From NCBI GenBank assembly GCA_903913365.1, contig CAIWKW010000126.1, forward strand, positions 1 to 5,115: a stretch of DNA of 5,115 nucleotides, in the 5' to 3' direction. Positions 4,456 to 5,115 of the stretch are shown here, one piece after another. The notes below the pieces were generated by a model. It did no database searches. It was not told where the DNA came from and was given only the letters and a program-made list of their open reading frames with translations. Every line of letters begins with the position of its first letter. Positions within the stretch are counted from its first letter, which is position 1. The stretch is from Candidatus Doudnabacteria bacterium. Lineage in GTDB: Bacteria > Patescibacteriota > Doudnabacteria > UBA920. A program made the position numbers and the translations under genes.

Positions 4456-5115
4456 AAAAATTAAATTATCTTTTAAACTGCTCACAGTAGTTTTGTTTTT
4501 AGGTTTGGCTTATGTTTTAAGCCAGGTTTTTGCTGGTCACCTTATTCTCCCTCAATCTTTTAGCCTTGGACCAATCACCACCCACTATTACGGCATTATT
4601 ATGGCTTTGGCCGTGCTTGTTGGCTTTTATTTGGCCATGAGAAGGGCAAATAAATTTGGCATTGACGGAAGGTCCGCCGAAGATGTTATTTTTTGGCTGG
4701 CCATTGGCGGATTTATTGGAGCCAGGCTGTATCACGTAGCTTCTTCCTTTAGCTATTACTCGCAGTATCCCGGTGACATTATAAAAGTATGGAACGGAGG
4801 ACTTTCCATTTACGGCGCCGTCCTCGGCGGCTTTGCCACACTGTTGGTTTTAAGAAGACTTTTTACTTTTCTGCCTTTGGCAGATCTTTATGACAATTTC
4901 TCACTTTTTACTCTTTTGGATTGGCTCACCCCCAGCCTTATCCTCGGTCAGATTATCGGTCGTTTTGGTAATCTATTTAACTATGAAGCTTTTGGTTATC
5001 CAACCAATTTGCCCTGGAAAATGTTTGTGCCTGAAAATTTTCGTCCGAGCGCGTATATAAATTACGGCTATTTTCACCCATTTTTTTTATATGAGGTGTT
5101 GGGAAATTTAGTTAT
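4442..5115 (+). CDS. lgt: Prolipoprotein diacylglyceryl transferase, 3'-truncated by the window
   Basis: Membrane enzyme that transfers diacylglycerol from phosphatidylglycerol to the lipobox cysteine of prelipoproteins, the first step of lipoprotein maturation. Visible (224 residues, open at the window end): an extra N-terminal hydrophobic segment at 13-31, then ITTHYYGIIMALAVLVGFYLA (45-65), FIGARLYHV (91-99), WNGGLSIYGAVLGG (117-130), the family signature GQIIGRFGNLFNYEAFG (169-185) with the essential Arg at 174, and HPFFLYE (212-218). The E. coli His103 position appears as Tyr (IYG), common in other Lgt proteins. The ATG at 4442 is the only ATG of the repeat array in the lgt frame; an in-frame TTG at 4421 is possible. 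No Shine-Dalgarno sequence is correctly spaced: AAGGG at 4415-4419 is 22 nt away. Active-site segments are present; the last transmembrane helices lie outside. Confidence 0.92.
   Translation, partial: MLPTTKIKLSFKLLTVVLFLGLAYVLSQVFAGHLILPQSFSLGPITTHYYGIIMALAVLVGFYLAMRRANKFGIDGRSAEDVIFWLAIGGFIGARLYHVASSFSYYSQYPGDIIKVWNGGLSIYGAVLGGFATLLVLRRLFTFLPLADLYDNFSLFTLLDWLTPSLILGQIIGRFGNLFNYEAFGYPTNLPWKMFVPENFRPSAYINYGYFHPFFLYEVLGNLV

Overview
The window looks like a piece of a small-genome, AT-leaning bacterium, most likely a member of the Candidate Phyla Radiation (Patescibacteria, Parcubacteria-like). This is inferred from protein style (lysine-rich, compact proteins), short intergenic repeats and gene content; no taxonomic marker is present. 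TAA, TAG and TGA all end plausible genes, so the standard stop code applies and the TGA-recoded CPR lineages are unlikely.

Left part (1-2975, minus strand): an apparent operon reads right to left. A strong sigma70-type promoter (2947-2975) drives aspS (aspartyl-tRNA synthetase). Its TAA stop is directly followed by the ATG of a 99-residue protein of unknown function with Zn-knuckle-like cysteines, and then comes a YbaK/EbsC-type aminoacyl-tRNA deacylase homologue. Charging and editing functions therefore sit together. At the left edge another minus-strand reading frame may begin (1-70). aspS carries an in-frame insert made of two 20-bp palindromes.

Middle part (2976-3805): about 830 bp without a credible protein gene. 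A second promoter (2985-3013) lies back to back with the aspS promoter and points right into a G+C-rich block full of inverted repeats. Its 3' portion (3212-3700) is closed by a long-range terminal stem. This is the best candidate in the window for an undescribed system: a large structured non-coding RNA of about 500-690 nt that I could not match to RNase P RNA, tmRNA, SRP RNA or a common riboswitch.

Right part (3700-5115, plus strand): a promoter and a good ribosome binding site precede a DEDD-type 3'-5' exonuclease (YprB/RNase H-like), followed by lgt (prolipoprotein diacylglyceryl transferase), cut by the window end. The junction between them holds two different 7-bp tandem arrays. They are complementary in register and can fold into a 31-position hairpin that buries the likely lgt start codon. 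Arrays with 7-bp periodicity but different sequences occur at three of the gene junctions in this window.
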